A stretch of 64,000 nt of DNA, taken from positions 26,307,844 through 26,371,843 of the forward strand of contig CP092879.1 of NCBI GenBank assembly GCA_030710605.1. Direction: 5' to 3'. Source of the stretch: Cordylochernes scorpioides (Eukaryota > Arthropoda > Arachnida > Pseudoscorpiones > Chernetidae). Positions 46,826 to 58,581 of the stretch are shown here, piece after piece; position 1 is the first letter of the stretch, and each line of letters begins with the position of its first letter. The notes beneath the pieces are model-generated. The model was not told the DNA's origin and did no database searches. It was given only the letters and a program-made list of their open reading frames with translations. The translations under genes and the position numbers were made by a program.

Positions 46826-47171
46826 TGACGGATAATCTGGGCCGCCAAAAACTGTGGTAAAAATGTTTTATTTACGGTGATATATGTAAGAAAGAGACGG
46901 TGGAATACGCATCTTACGTTTAAGATTCCTGAGACAGGGAAGTACTTATATTTCATTTACAGCAGTACAAAGATGCCAAGGAAGCGGGAGAGTACACATG
47001 TTTTATTGACAGAAGTACAGAGAGGCCAGAGACGTGGTTAATTACACATGTTTTATTCACAGAAGTACAGATATGCCAGAGACGGGGAAATGTGAAAAGA
47101 TTTTATTAACAGAAGTACAGAGATACCAGAGAAGAGGGGAAGTACATGTGGTTTATGACAGAAGAATAGAG

Positions 47172-47604
47172 GCCGAAGGCGCTGGTGGTGATGGCTGGAG
47201 TGCAGCAGGTGGAAGGGGCGCAGCTCGGCTTGTGGGAGGCACGTCGGAGACCTCCATGGTTGGGCTGGGGGATGCCGGAGGTGGAGGCTGGGTAGATGGT
47301 TGTTGAGGCAGCCTAGGCGCAGTCGCTGGTGGGACGCTGGTTGGAGAGGTTGGTGTGGCCGGTCCAGGAGCGGTGGTTCGCCCTGCAAGCAGGGGACAGT
47401 TGGCCCTGCGGTGCCCCTGCCCGTGGCATCTGGAGCACTTAATGCCGGAGGACAGGTAAGCGGGCCAGGCCTCGCCTTTGATGGTGATGTTGAGGCGGGT
47501 GGGGAGCCTCTCGGTGGTCACTCCTTCGTGGAGGACGATGAACGCCTCACGGCGGCCGTCGGTGTAGGTGTATGGGCCGACCTTCATCATTTTGGGCGCG
47601 ATGG
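47172..47604 (-). mobile_element. GC-rich fragment of a non-LTR retrotransposon ORF1 (gag-like, CCHC)
   Basis: On the minus strand an uninterrupted frame reads KVGPYTYTDGRREAFIVLHE, NITIKGEAWPAYLSSGIKCS, a zinc knuckle CSRCHGQGHRRANC (CX2CX4HX4C), then a proline-rich tail. This matches the type of protein encoded by ORF1 of LINE-like elements (family call by recollection; the class is moderately sure). The satellite string GACAGAAGAATAGAG stands on both sides (47,157-47,171 and 47,605-47,619), a 15-bp duplication. GC content is far above everything around it. Neither end shows a start, a stop of its own, or a poly(A) tail. Confidence 0.7.
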
Positions 47605-50600
47605 GACAGAAGAATAGAGATACCAGAGACGCGGAGAAAAACATTTTTTGACAGATGTACAGAGATGCCAGAGACGGGGAAATGCACATGTTTTATCGAC
47701 AGAAGAATAGAGATGCCAGAGACGAGGGGAAGTACAAATATATCATTGATAGAAGTACAGAGATACCTGAGAGGCGGGTGGAAACGTATTTTATTAACAA
47801 ATGTACAGAGATGCCAGAGACGGGTAAGTACACATGTTGTTTTAATAGAAGTACTGAGATGCTAGAGACGGGGGAGTACACGTGTTTTATTGACAGAAGT
47901 ACAGAGATGCCAAAGATGGGTGGGGGAGTACACAAGTTTTATTGACAGAAATCCAGAAATATGCCCGAGACGTAAGAGTACACATGTTTTATTGATAGAG
48001 GTACAGAGATTACGGAGACGTAGGAGTACACATATTTTATTTAAAGAAGTACTGAGATACCAGAGACGGGGGAGTAGACTTATTTTAATGAAAGAAGTAC
48101 AGAGATGCCAGAGACGAGGGAGTACAAATATTTTCTTGACAAAAGTACAGAGATGTCCGAGATGGAAGAGTACACATGTTTTATTGAGAGAAGTACAGAG
48201 ATACCAGAGACTGGAGAGTACACATGTTTATTGACAGAAGTACAGGGAGACCAGAGACGGTAGTGTACACATGTTTATTTACAGAAGTAGAGAGATGCCC
48301 GAGACGGCGGAGTTCACATATTTCATTAGCAGAAGTACAGAGTTGCCAGAAACGCGGAGAGTACAAATGTTTTATTTATAAAAGTACAGAGATGCCCGTG
48401 ACGGGGAAGTACACATGTTTTATTGACAGAAGTACAGAGATGCCAGAGACGGGGAAAACACATGCTTTATTGACAAAAGTACAGAGATGGCAGAAACGGG
48501 GTTGTCCAAGTAATATATTGACAGAAGCACAGAGATGCCACAAATGGAGGAGTACTCATATTTTAATGACAAATGTACAGATATGCAAAAGACGGGGTTG
48601 TACAAATAATTTATTAACAGACGTACAGAATGGCAGAGAATTGTAGAAGTATACATGTTTAAATGACTTAGGTACAGAGATGCCAGCGAGGTCTGGGTGT
48701 ACACATATTTTATGACAGAAATATATAGATTCCAAAGACGCGTGGAAGAACAAATGGTATTTTGACAGAAGTACAAATATGCCAGAGACGAGGGGGAATA
48801 CACATTTCTATTGGCCGAACTACAGATATGCCAGAGACGCAGAGTAATACAAATTTTGTATTGACAGAAATACAGATACCAGAGATTCGCGGTGAAGTAT
48901 ACAATTTTCATGGACAGAAGTACAGAGATTCCAGAACGCAGGGGAGTACACATGTTTTATTGACAGAAATACAGAGATGCTAGAAACACGGGTGGGTACA
49001 CATATTTTATTGACCGAAGTACAGAGATGCCAGAGACGCGGGGAAGTACACATATTTTATTGACATAAGTACAGAAATTTCAGAGAAGAGAGAGTTCTAA
49101 TGTTTTATTGATAGAGGACGGGGGCAGTAGACACGTTTTATTAACAGAAATACATAAATGTTAGAGACTCGGGAAGTAATGATATTTTATTGACAGTGGT
49201 ACAGAAATTTAAAAGACGAGAGGGGGTGCATACATGTTTTATTTACAGAAGAACATTGATGACAGAGATGAGAGAAAATACACATGTTTTAATAACAGAA
49301 GTAGGAACGGGAGTACACTTATTTTATTGACAGAAGCACAGAGATGACAGAGATGGTGAGGAATACAGATGTTTTATTGACAGAAGTACACAGACGCAGG
49401 AGACGCGCGGTGGAGTACATATTTTTTATTGATAGAAGAATAGAAATGTGATAGACGTGGTTGTGTACAAATATTTAATAGTCATTAATACAGAGTAGCC
49501 AGAGACGCGGGGGAGTACACATATTTAATAAAAGTAAGTACAGAAATGACAGAAGACGAGGGGAGTACACATATTTAATTGAAAGTAGTACTGAGATGTC
49601 AGAGACGCGCGGGAGTATACATATTTTATAGACATAAATAAAAAGATGTCAAAGACGCGCAATGTAGTACTCATATTATATTTACAGAAGTACAGAGATG
49701 CCAGAGACACGGACAAGGTACATATGTTTCATTGAAATATAAACAGAAATAATTACTGAGAAGGCGGGATGTTCAAATGTTCAAATGACAGAGATACAGA
49801 GATGCCACAGACGGGGGTAGTACACAATTATTTTAACAGAAGTACGGAAAGCTCGAGACGCGGGAAGTTAACCTGTTTCATTGACTGTGGTAGAGAAATG
49901 GCAAAGACGGGGGGGAGTGTACCTATTTTCATTTACGGAAGTACAGAGATAACACAGACGAGAGGAAATACCTATGTTTTATTGACAGAAGTACAGAGAT
50001 GCCAGAGAAGCGAGGAATACACATATTTTATTGACCGAAGTAAAGAAATGCCAGAGACGGGGGAGTTCACATATTTTATTGACAGAAGCACAGAGATGCC
50101 AGAGACGGGAAAGGAGGACCCATATTTTATTGACATAAGTACAGAAATTCCAGAGACGAGAGAGTTCTAATGTTTTATTGATAGAGGAACAGAGATGCCA
50201 GAAACAGGGGAGTACTCATTTTTCATTGACAAAGATTCATAGATGCCAGAGAGGAGGGGGAGTACACATGTTTCATTTACAAAAGTACAGATATGCCAGA
50301 GACCCGCGGGGGATTATAAGTATTTCATTGACAGAAAACAAGAGACGCAGAGACTCGCGTTGGAGTACACATTTTATTGACAGAGGTACAGAGAGACCAG
50401 AGACCTGGGTGAAGTATACATATTTGATACACAGAAGCAGGTAGTAAACATATTTTATTGACAGTGTTACAGAAATGCAAAAAAAGGGGGGTATACATTT
50501 TTTTATTAACAGACGTACAGAGACACCAAAGACTGGTAGAAGAATCTATGTTTGAATGACAGAGGTACAGAGATGCCATTGACGTCTGGGTGTACACCTA

Positions 50601-50991
50601 TTTTATGACAGAAATATTGAGATGCCAAAAACGTGGGGAAGTACAAATGATATTTTGACAGAAGTACAGATATGCCAGAGACGAGGGGGAATACACATTT
50701 TTATTGGAAGAAGTACAGAGATGCTAGAGACGCGGGGGAGTACACATGTTTTATTTACAGAAGTACAGAGATGCCAGAGACAGGGGGTACACATGGTTTA
50801 TTGAAAAAGTACAGAGATGGCAGAGACGGGGATGTCCATATAATATATTGACTGAAGCACAGAGGTGCCACAAATGGAGGAGTATTCATATTTTATTTAC
50901 AAATGTACAGAGATGTCAAAAACGGGGTTGTTCAAATAATTTATTAAATGACGTACAGAAATGCCAGAGAATTGTAGAAGTATATGACATA

Positions 50992-51347
50992 ATAAAAATA
51001 TGATTTTTATTATTCATAATATAATTAAAATTCTAGAACAAAATAATAACATAACCATAATATTTAATAAAATTGTTTTCCTAATATAACTGAAATTATA
51101 ATTTAAATAATCAAATTAAAAATAAGAACTAAACACAGAGTTAATTTTAAAAAAGTAAAGGAATGCCAAACAGATAGAATATAACCTAATTTGCTATTAT
51201 TTAAAAACATTGTTAATTGTCTTTGTATGTAAAACTGTTTGCTTTGAGAAATAATGAAAATAAATATAATTTAAAACAAAAATGGTTATTATTATTTTTT
51301 TCCACGACTGCATGAAAGGTAACGTATCCAGAATATACGTTTTTTTT
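50992..51347. mobile_element. AT-rich 356-bp insert with 9-bp flanking repeat
   Basis: TATGACATA stands at 50,983-50,991 and 51,348-51,356, splitting a monomer whose counterpart at about 48,640 is uninterrupted. The insert is non-coding and ends in a T run. Near its right end it contains TTTTTTTCCACGACTGCATG, sharing TTCCACGACTGCA with both arms of the palindrome at 33.9-35.1 kb. I cannot classify it: no TIRs, LTRs or tRNA-like boxes were seen. Confidence 0.55.
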
Positions 51348-53345
51348 TATGACATATAGATGTTTAAATGACAGAAGTACAGAGATGCCAGCGAGGTCTG
51401 GATAAACACATATTTTATGACAGAAATATATAGATGCCAGAGACGTGGGGAAGAACAAATGGTATTTTGACAGAAGTACAGATATGCCAGAGACGAAGCG
51501 AATACACATTTTTATTGGCCGAGCTACAGATCGGCCAGAGACGCAGATTTATACACATTTTGTATTGACAGAAATATAGAGATACCAGAGACAGGCGGTG
51601 AAGTATACATGTTTCATGGACAGAGGTACAGAGAGACCAAAATCCCGCGGGGATATACAAGTTTTATTTTTTTTTACAGAAGTACAGATATGCCAGGGAC
51701 GGGGGAATGTACAATTTTTTTATTGACAGAAGCACAGATGAACCAGAGAAGAGTAGAAGTGCACATGTTTTCTTGACAGAAAAAGAGACGCCGAAAACGG
51801 GGCAAGTTCAAATGTTTTATCGATAGTGGATAGAGATACCAGAGACGCGGGGGAGTACACATGTTTTATTGACAGAATTACAGAGATGCCAGAGACGCGG
51901 GGGAAAACATGTTTTTTTGACAGAGGTACATTGATTAAGAGACGCGGGGGAGTACACATGTTTTATTGACAGAAGTACAAAGATACCAAAGACGCGGGGT
52001 AAAAACGCATATTTCATTGACAGAAGTACAGAGATTCCAGAGATTCGGGGAATTACACATATTTTATTGACAGAAGTATAGAGATTCCAGAGACTGGTGG
52101 AGTACATATGTTTTATTGACGGAAATACAGAGATGTCAGACAACGCGCGGAGGAATACACTATTTTTTTGACAGAAGCACAGAGATACCAGAGGGGAGGA
52201 AGTAGATATATTTTATTGAAAAAGGAAAAGAGATGCCAGAGAAAGAGGGAGTACATATGTTTTATTCATAGAGGTACAGAGATGCCAGAAACAGGGGAGT
52301 ACTCTTGTTTTTGACAAAGATTCAGAGATGCCAGAGATCGAGTGGAGTATACATATTTCATTTATATATATCATATTGACAGAGGTACAGAAATGCCATA
52401 GACGAGTGAAATACACATGTTTTATAGAGAGAAATACAGAGATGACAGAGACGCGTGGTGGAATTTTAATATTATATTAACAGAGATACAGAGATGATAG
52501 AGACCAGAGTAAATACACATGTTTTGTGAAAGAAGTACAGAAATACCAGAGACGCGGGGTGTACACATATTATATTGAAAAAAGTACAGAAATGCCAGAG
52601 ACGGGGGGAATACACATATTTTATTCAACGAGGTACAGAGATGTCAGAGACGGGGGAGTATACATGTTTTATTGACAAAGATTCAGAAATGTCAGATACG
52701 AGGGAGTACACATGATTATTTGACATAGGTATAGAGACGCCAGAGACGGGGGGTAGTGCACATGTTTTATTGACCGAAGTACAGAGTGCCAGAGACGCGC
52801 GAGGGAGTATACCTATTATATTGAAAGAAGTACAGAGATGTTAGAGACGAGGGAAAATATAAGGCTTTATTGAAAGAAGTACATAGATGCCAGAATACGA
52901 ACGGAAGTATCTATATTTTATCGACAGAAGTACAGAGATGCTAGACACGCAGCGGGGTATACATATTTTATTGAAAAAAGTACAGAGATACCAGAGACGC
53001 GGAGGAGTACACATAATCTATTCACAGAGGTACAGAGATGCCAGAGACGGGGAAAGTACCCGTATTATATTAACAGAAGTACAGAAATGCCAGAGACACG
53101 GGGAAGGTACACATGTTTCATTGACAGATAAACAGAAATACCAGAGATGGCGGGAAGTACACATATTTTTTCGACAGGAGTACAAAAATTCCAGAGACGG
53201 GGGAGTACACATATTTTATTCACAGAGGTACAGAGTTGCCAGAGACGCGCGGAGGAGTACACCTATTATATTGAATGAGGTACAGAGATGCCAGAGATGG
53301 GGGGAGTAACTATGTTTTATTGACAGAAATACAGAGATGCCAGAG

Positions 53346-53572
53346 TGTAAGAGAATCAGAGGCTGGATCTCAAAAGTATTGTTTAATTAACAATAATATT
53401 ATATTAAGATGGCAAGGAACAAAAAAATAGTCACAAAAGGCAAGCGCAGTAGCAGGAAGAAAACCAAAACTTAAACTACAGGTATAGACAGTGTGGCGCC
53501 AGGTCACGTGATGTCTGGTAGGAAAGGTGTTGTTGCTAGGCAACAGCTGATGTGCGAAGTTACTCTCCAACA
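53346..53572 (-). mobile_element. Copia element, 3' LTR (minus orientation)
   Basis: 227 bp, TGTAAGAGAATCAGAGGCTG on the plus strand to TACTCTCCAACA. It differs from the LTR at 55,537-55,762 at about five sites including one A-run indel. CAGAG lies just before it (53,341-53,345) and again after the other LTR (55,763-55,767): a 5-bp target duplication made of satellite sequence. Confidence 0.92.
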
Positions 53573-54300
53573 CTCCCACCTAACAAGCACTTTGTTGTTT
53601 CAAACAGTCCAAGTTGGCTTCTTAGTCTTCTATACCTTTCTGGAGGTAGAGCTTTCGTAAATATATCTGCAGCTTGATCATTGGAGCAGACATAAAGAAG
53701 GTCAATTGCATGTTTTTGAAATTGATCTCTGATAAAGTGATACGAAATATCAATATGTTTAGTTTTTTTGTGGTATTTTGGGTTGTGAACAAGTCTTATG
53801 CAGCTTTGATTGTCGCAAAAAATTGTTGTAGGCTTTACTTGTTCTTGATGTAGCTCGCGTAGAAGTTGTCTCAGCCAAATTGCTTCTTTCGTTGCTTTGG
53901 AAGCCGCAATATATTCAGATTCTGTTGTTGACACGCAATTCTGTTTTTGACTGCACCAAGAAATAGGTCCATTATTCAACATGAACACATATCCGGTGGT
54001 TGATTTTCTTGTGTCTAGGTCTCCAGCAAAATCAGCATCGGAAAAACCAATCAGATATGTAGTGCAGGAACTCCCACCAAAACAAATACCGATGTTTTTC
54101 GTAGCTTTTAAGTATCCAAATATTTTCTTTACTGCGCTCCAATGTGAAGGTCCTGGGTTGTTCATAAATTGGCTAACCCTGCTGACTGCGTAGGCAATAT
54201 CAGGTCTAGTTCCAGTCATGAGGTACATTAAACTACCAATTGTCTGTCTGTATGGAATCTTGTTCATTTCTTCAATTTCCTGATTATCCTTTGGGCACAT
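53560..54300 (-). pseudogene. Ty1/copia RNase H domain
   Basis: The minus-strand frame from the ATG at 54,300 has IPYRQTIGSLMYLMTGTRPD and AVSRVSQFM (end of RT/connection), then copia RNase H: DADFAGDLDTRKSTTGYVF, ISWCSQKQNCVSTTESEYIA, FCDNQSCIRL, KHIDISYHFIRD and ADIFTKALP. The acidic residues expected in each motif are present. It ends LLGGSVGE inside the 3' LTR. This is the best preserved part of an internally deleted element; upstream a TAG separates it from the RT part. Confidence 0.88.
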
Positions 54301-54772
54301 CTATTTTGTTAGTTTTGAGTAAGGATCAGAAGGTACAGATTGTAACTTAATTTAAAGAAGGTTGTAATGTTCAGGTGTTCTTTCAATGTATGAGGCTTGA
54401 TGTAGAAATAACATTTTAGTTGTTCTATCTCGATATATTTGTAGCCCAAGGAAATAATCGGCATTAGAAGTTTCTATTTCAAAATTGGAATTTAGGTACT
54501 GTACTATATCATCTAAATGTTGTTTATTTACACTGCAGATTAAGCAATCATCTACATATATTGCAAGTAATATGTAAGCCTGTTTACATTTCATTGTATA
54601 GACATGAATCTGATATGCTAGGTTTGAGATCACACTTAATTAAAAACCTATGAAATTTCTTGTTCCACATTCTGGGGGATTGCTTAAGACCCTAGATGCT
54701 TTTCTGAAGAGAGAAAACATGATTTGGAAAATCTGGGTTTTCATAACCTTGGGGTTGTTCCATGTAAAGTTC
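54301..54772 (-). pseudogene. Ty1/copia reverse transcriptase fragment, broken
   Basis: On the minus strand RT sequence starts at about 54,772 with LYMEQPQGYENPDFP, reaches GLKQSPRMWNKKFHRFLIKC with a TAG where copia has an aromatic residue before GLKQ, shifts frame near 54,600, and continues with AIYVDDCLIC (catalytic YVDD) and YFLGLQIYRD. It stops at 54,352, and a short degraded link leads to the RNase H frame. The N-terminal part of RT is missing: RT is joined directly to gag near 54,773. Confidence 0.85.
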
Positions 54773-55467
54773 TTCTTTTTATCTTTAATGGATTGTTGAT
54801 GCTGTTGTTGTTTGTTGGAAGCTGTTGAGTTTCTGTTGAACTTTGAAAAAGTCATCAAGGCATTATCTGGTTTAAAATTTCCTGAAGAATCCCAATGATC
54901 CTGTAAGCTTTCTTCTTTCAGTAATCTTACCGTCAAGTTTTCTAGAGTCTTTTCTTCTGATGAAACTGAATCCCACGCTGTTATGAAATTCTTGTATTTA
55001 TCAGGCAAGCTGCAAATTATCTTTGTAATTAGGGCAACATCAGAGATTGGCTCACCTAGATCTTTCATTTGTTGTGCCTGAGTTTCAACTTTGGAAATGT
55101 GAGAAGCAATGTTATCATTTGGATTCATTTTATATTCCAAAAATCTTTGTTGCAGCAAATATTTGTTTGTTTCAGATTTCAGTTCATATATTGTTGATAA
55201 TTTCTTCCACATTTCTGCTGAAGTCTGGCAATTAACAATCTGTTGAAGATATTTAAACTCTAGAGCAGTAGTGATCAGCATTTTAGTTTTTGCATCTTTC
55301 TTTTTCCATTCAGAGAATTTTGCAATATCCTCTATTTCAGGTTTTACTTCAGAGCCATCAGTTATATTGAGAAGATCTTTTGCTTCTAGAATAATCTTCA
55401 TTTGAAATTTCCATAGATGAAAATTATCGCCGTTGAATTTTTGAATTTGGGAAGGTTCAGTTGTCAT
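54773..55467 (-). pseudogene. Ty1/copia gag (UBN2-type), fused out of frame to RT
   Basis: The ATG at 55,467 (minus) gives MTTEPSQIQKFNGDNFHLWK, the usual start of copia gag with F-G-x-N-[FY]-x-x-W. It continues through a UBN2/gag-polypeptide region (AEMWKKLSTIYE, LLKEES). At about 54,773 the zinc knuckle, protease, integrase and early RT are all missing. The gag frame runs on into RT sequence in the wrong phase and stops at 54,640. Non-functional alone, though gag's N-terminal domain is intact. Confidence 0.85.
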
Positions 55468-55518
55468 CTTGAGCAAGCAAACGAATTTCAGCTTAGATAA
55501 ACAAAAATATTTGATACC

Positions 55519-55536
55519 AACCAAGCTCTGCTGCCA
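55519..55536 (-). other. Copia primer-binding site
   Basis: On the minus strand TGGCAGCAGAGCTTGGTA directly follows the 5' LTR. It resembles the complement of the animal initiator tRNA-Met 3' end (TGGTAGCAGAG...), the usual copia primer, with a few mismatches. Confidence 0.6.
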
Positions 55537-55762
55537 TGTAAGAGAATCAGAGGCTGGATCTCAAAAGTATTGTTTAATTAACAATAATATTATATTAAGA
55601 TGACAAGGAACAAAAAAGAGTCACAAAAGGCAAGCGCAGTAGCAGGAAGAAAACCAAAACTTAAACTACAGGTATAGACAGTGTGGCGCCAGGTCACGTG
55701 ATGTCTGGTAGGAAAGGTGTCGTTGCTAGGCAACAGCTGAGGTGCGAAGTTACTCTCCAACA
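55537..55762 (-). mobile_element. Copia element, 5' LTR (minus orientation)
   Basis: 226 bp, TGTAAGAGAATCAGAGGCTG to TACTCTCCAACA on the plus strand, paired with 53,346-53,572. Followed by CAGAG, the second half of the target duplication, and then satellite. Confidence 0.92.
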
Positions 55763-58384
55763 CAGAGACCCGCGGAGGAATACACATTTTTTATTGACAG
55801 AAGCACAGAAATACCAGAGACGGAGTGGAGTATACATATTATATTAACAGAGGTACAGAAATGACAGAGACGCGTGGTGGAATACACATATAATATTGAC
55901 AGAGGTACAGAGATGCCATAGACTAGAAAAAAATACACATATTTTATTGACATAATTACAGAGATGCCAGAGACAGGAGAGTTCACATATTTTATTGACA
56001 GAATTACATAGATTCCAGAGACGGGGAGAGTGCATGTATTTTATTGACAGAAGTACAGAGATTCCAGATACGGGGGTAATACGCATGTTTCTATGACAAA
56101 GATTCATAAATGCCAGAGATGAGGGAGAACACATGTTTTATTGACCGAAGTACAGAGATGCCAAGAACGGGGTAGTTCACATATTTTAAGGACAGAACTA
56201 CATAGATTCAAGAGACGGAGAGAGTATACATATTTTATTGACAGAAGTACAGAGATTACAGAGACGGGGGGAGTACACATGTTTCATTGACAAAGATTCA
56301 GAAATGCCAGAGACGCAGGGGCTAAACATATTTTATTGACAGGGGTTTAGAGATGACAGAGGTACAGAGTAGGCAGAGAGGAGAGTAAATAGACGTTTCA
56401 TTGACAGATGTACAGAGATGCCAGAGACACGGGGAGTACACATATTTTATTCAACGAGGTACAGAGATGTCAGAGACGGGGGAGTATACATGTTTTATTG
56501 ACAAGATTCAGAAATGTCAGAGATGAGGGAGTACACATGATTATTTGACATAGGTATAGAGACGACAGAGGCGGGGGGGAGTACACATGTTTTATTGACC
56601 GAAGTACAGAGTGCCAGAGACGCGCAAGGGAGTACACATATTATATTGAAAGAAGTACAAAATACCAGGGACAGGGGGAGTACACATATTTTATTAAAGT
56701 GGTACTAAGATTCTAGAAAAAAAGGGAAATAACATACTTTATTGAAAGAAGTACAGAGATTCCAGAAGAAGGGGGAAATTTAAATATTTTATTGGCAGAA
56801 GTACAGAGATGCCAGATACGCGGGGGGATACACATAATTTATTGACAGAAGTAAAGAGATGCCTAAGGACGAATAAGTACCCATATTTTGTTGACAGAAG
56901 TGAAGATATGCTAGAGTCGCAGCGGATTATATATATATTCTATTGACAGTGGTACAGAAATGCCAGAAACGGGGGTAAGTACTCGTATTATATTTACAGA
57001 AGTACAGAGATGCCAGAGTCACGAGGTAGCTACTCATGTTTCATCGCAAGATAAACAGAAATGCCAGAGAAAGAGGGAGTACACATGTTTTATTTATAGA
57101 GATACAAAAATGCCAGAAATATGAGAGTACTCATTTTTTGACAAAGATTCAGAGAAGCCAGAGACGAAGTGGAGTATATATTTTTTATTTTTAAGTGTAC
57201 AGAGATGTCAGAGACGGAGTGGATTATACATATCATATTGACAGAGGTACAGAAATGACAGAGACGCGTGGTGGAATACCAATATAATATTGACAGATGT
57301 ACAGAGATGCCATAGTCGAGAGGAAATACACATGATTCATTGAAATAAATACAGAGATGTCAGAGAAACGGGGAGTACACATATTTTATTGACCGAATTA
57401 CAGGGATGCTAGAGATGGGGGGGTTTCACATATTTTATTGAAAGAACTACATAGATTCCAGAGACGGGGAGAGTACACATATTTTATTGACAGAAGTACA
57501 GATATTACAGAGACGGCGGAAATACACATGTTTCATTTACAAAGTTTCAGAAATGCCAGAGACGAGGGAGTACACATGGTTTAATTGAAAGATTTAAAGA
57601 GATGCAAGAGACATGGTGAAGCTACACGTGTTTAATTGACAGATAAACAGAAATACCAGAGACGGCGGGAAGTACACATATTTTATTGACTGAAGTACAG
57701 AAATGACAGAGAGGCATGGTAGAATACATATATTATATTGACAGATGTTAAGAGATGTCAGAGACGAGAGAAAATGTTTTTGAGAGAAGTACAGAGGTGC
57801 CAAAGACGCAGTGAGCACTCATATTTTAATCACAGAAGTACAGAAATACTAGAGACAGGGGGTTGTATAAATGTTTTTTTTTTTCGACAGAGGTACAGAA
57901 ATGTCAGAGACGCGAGGTGGAATATAATAATTATATTGACAGAGGTACAGAGATGCCAGAGACGAGAGGAAATACACATGGTTTTTTTGATAGAAGTACA
58001 GAGGTGCCAGAGACGCGGGGAGTACACATATTATATTGAAAGAAGCACAGAGCTTATAGAGACGGGGGGAGTACATATATTTTATTGACAGAGTTACACA
58101 GATGCCAGAGACGCGCGTAGGAGTACACATATTATATTGAATGAAATACAGTGATGTCTTAGACGCGCGGAGGAATACACATTTTTCAGTGATAGAAGCA
58201 CAGAGATACCAGAAACGGGAAAGTAGATAAATTTTATTGACAAAGGAAAATAGATTCCAGAGAAAGAGGGAATACACATTGTTTATTGATAGAGGTACAG
58301 AGATTCCAGAAACAGGGGAGTACTCATGTTTATTGACAAAAATTCAGAGATGCCAGAGATGGAGTGGATTATACATATCATATT

Positions 58385-58581
58385 CAAAGTTAGGATCAGA
58401 CATGACGTAGCCACGCAATAATATTTGAAATGAAGGCGATAAAAACGTGGTGATTTTCTTTTAATTGTAAAAAACAAGCTGTAAATATTTCCAAGTTGTA
58501 ACCTGAAGAAGGGCATTCTTGCCTGAAAGCTTGTTTTTTACAATTAAAAGAAAATCACCACGTTTTTATCGCCTTCATTTC
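58385..58581 (+). mobile_element. 197-bp Penelope-like insert with a 54-bp inverted repeat
   Basis: ACATATCATATT is duplicated on both sides (58,373-58,384 and 58,582-58,593), a 12-bp target duplication. Inside, 58,427-58,480 recurs perfectly inverted at 58,528-58,581 (outer ends GAAATGAAGGCGATAAAAAC and its complement) around a 47-nt loop. The loop contains a hammerhead-like core. Penelope-like elements are known to carry hammerhead motifs in their terminal repeats and often have partly inverted 5' ends with target duplications of about this size; the class is inferred. No coding capacity. Confidence 0.6.
58503..58528 (+). other. Hammerhead-ribozyme-like core
   Basis: CTGAAGA at 58,503-58,509 fits the CUGANGA box. 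Then AGGGCA TTCT TGCCT can form stem II (A-T, G-C, G-C, a bulged G, C-G, A-T), followed by GAAA at 58,525-58,528. Helix III would be the 54-bp inverted repeat. The base after the U pairing with the last A of GAAA is G (58,481), which is not allowed at the cleavage site, and helix I is weak. This copy is therefore probably inactive. Confidence 0.45.

Larger units (their letters stand above)
46838..53345 (+). repeat. 48-bp minisatellite array, block 4
   Basis: Begins with the start module (ACGGTGATATATGTAAGAAA, then GAGACGGTGGAATAC), nearly as at window position 4. The stretch 48,480-48,930 recurs at 50,810-50,980 plus 51,360-51,640 in the same monomer order (GGTTGTCCAAGTAATATATT, AGAGAATTGTAGAAGTATA, GCCAGCGAGGTCTGG), a unit of about 2.3 kb. 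Two inserts (47,172-47,604 and 50,992-51,347) interrupt it. A copia LTR cuts it at 53,345. Confidence 0.93.

Noticed and set aside
47300-47617. Plus-strand glycine-rich frame
   Set aside because: Antisense to the CCHC-containing ORF1 fragment, whose zinc knuckle fixes the minus strand as coding.
53981-54193. Plus-strand frame within copia
   Set aside because: Antisense to the copia RNase H domain.
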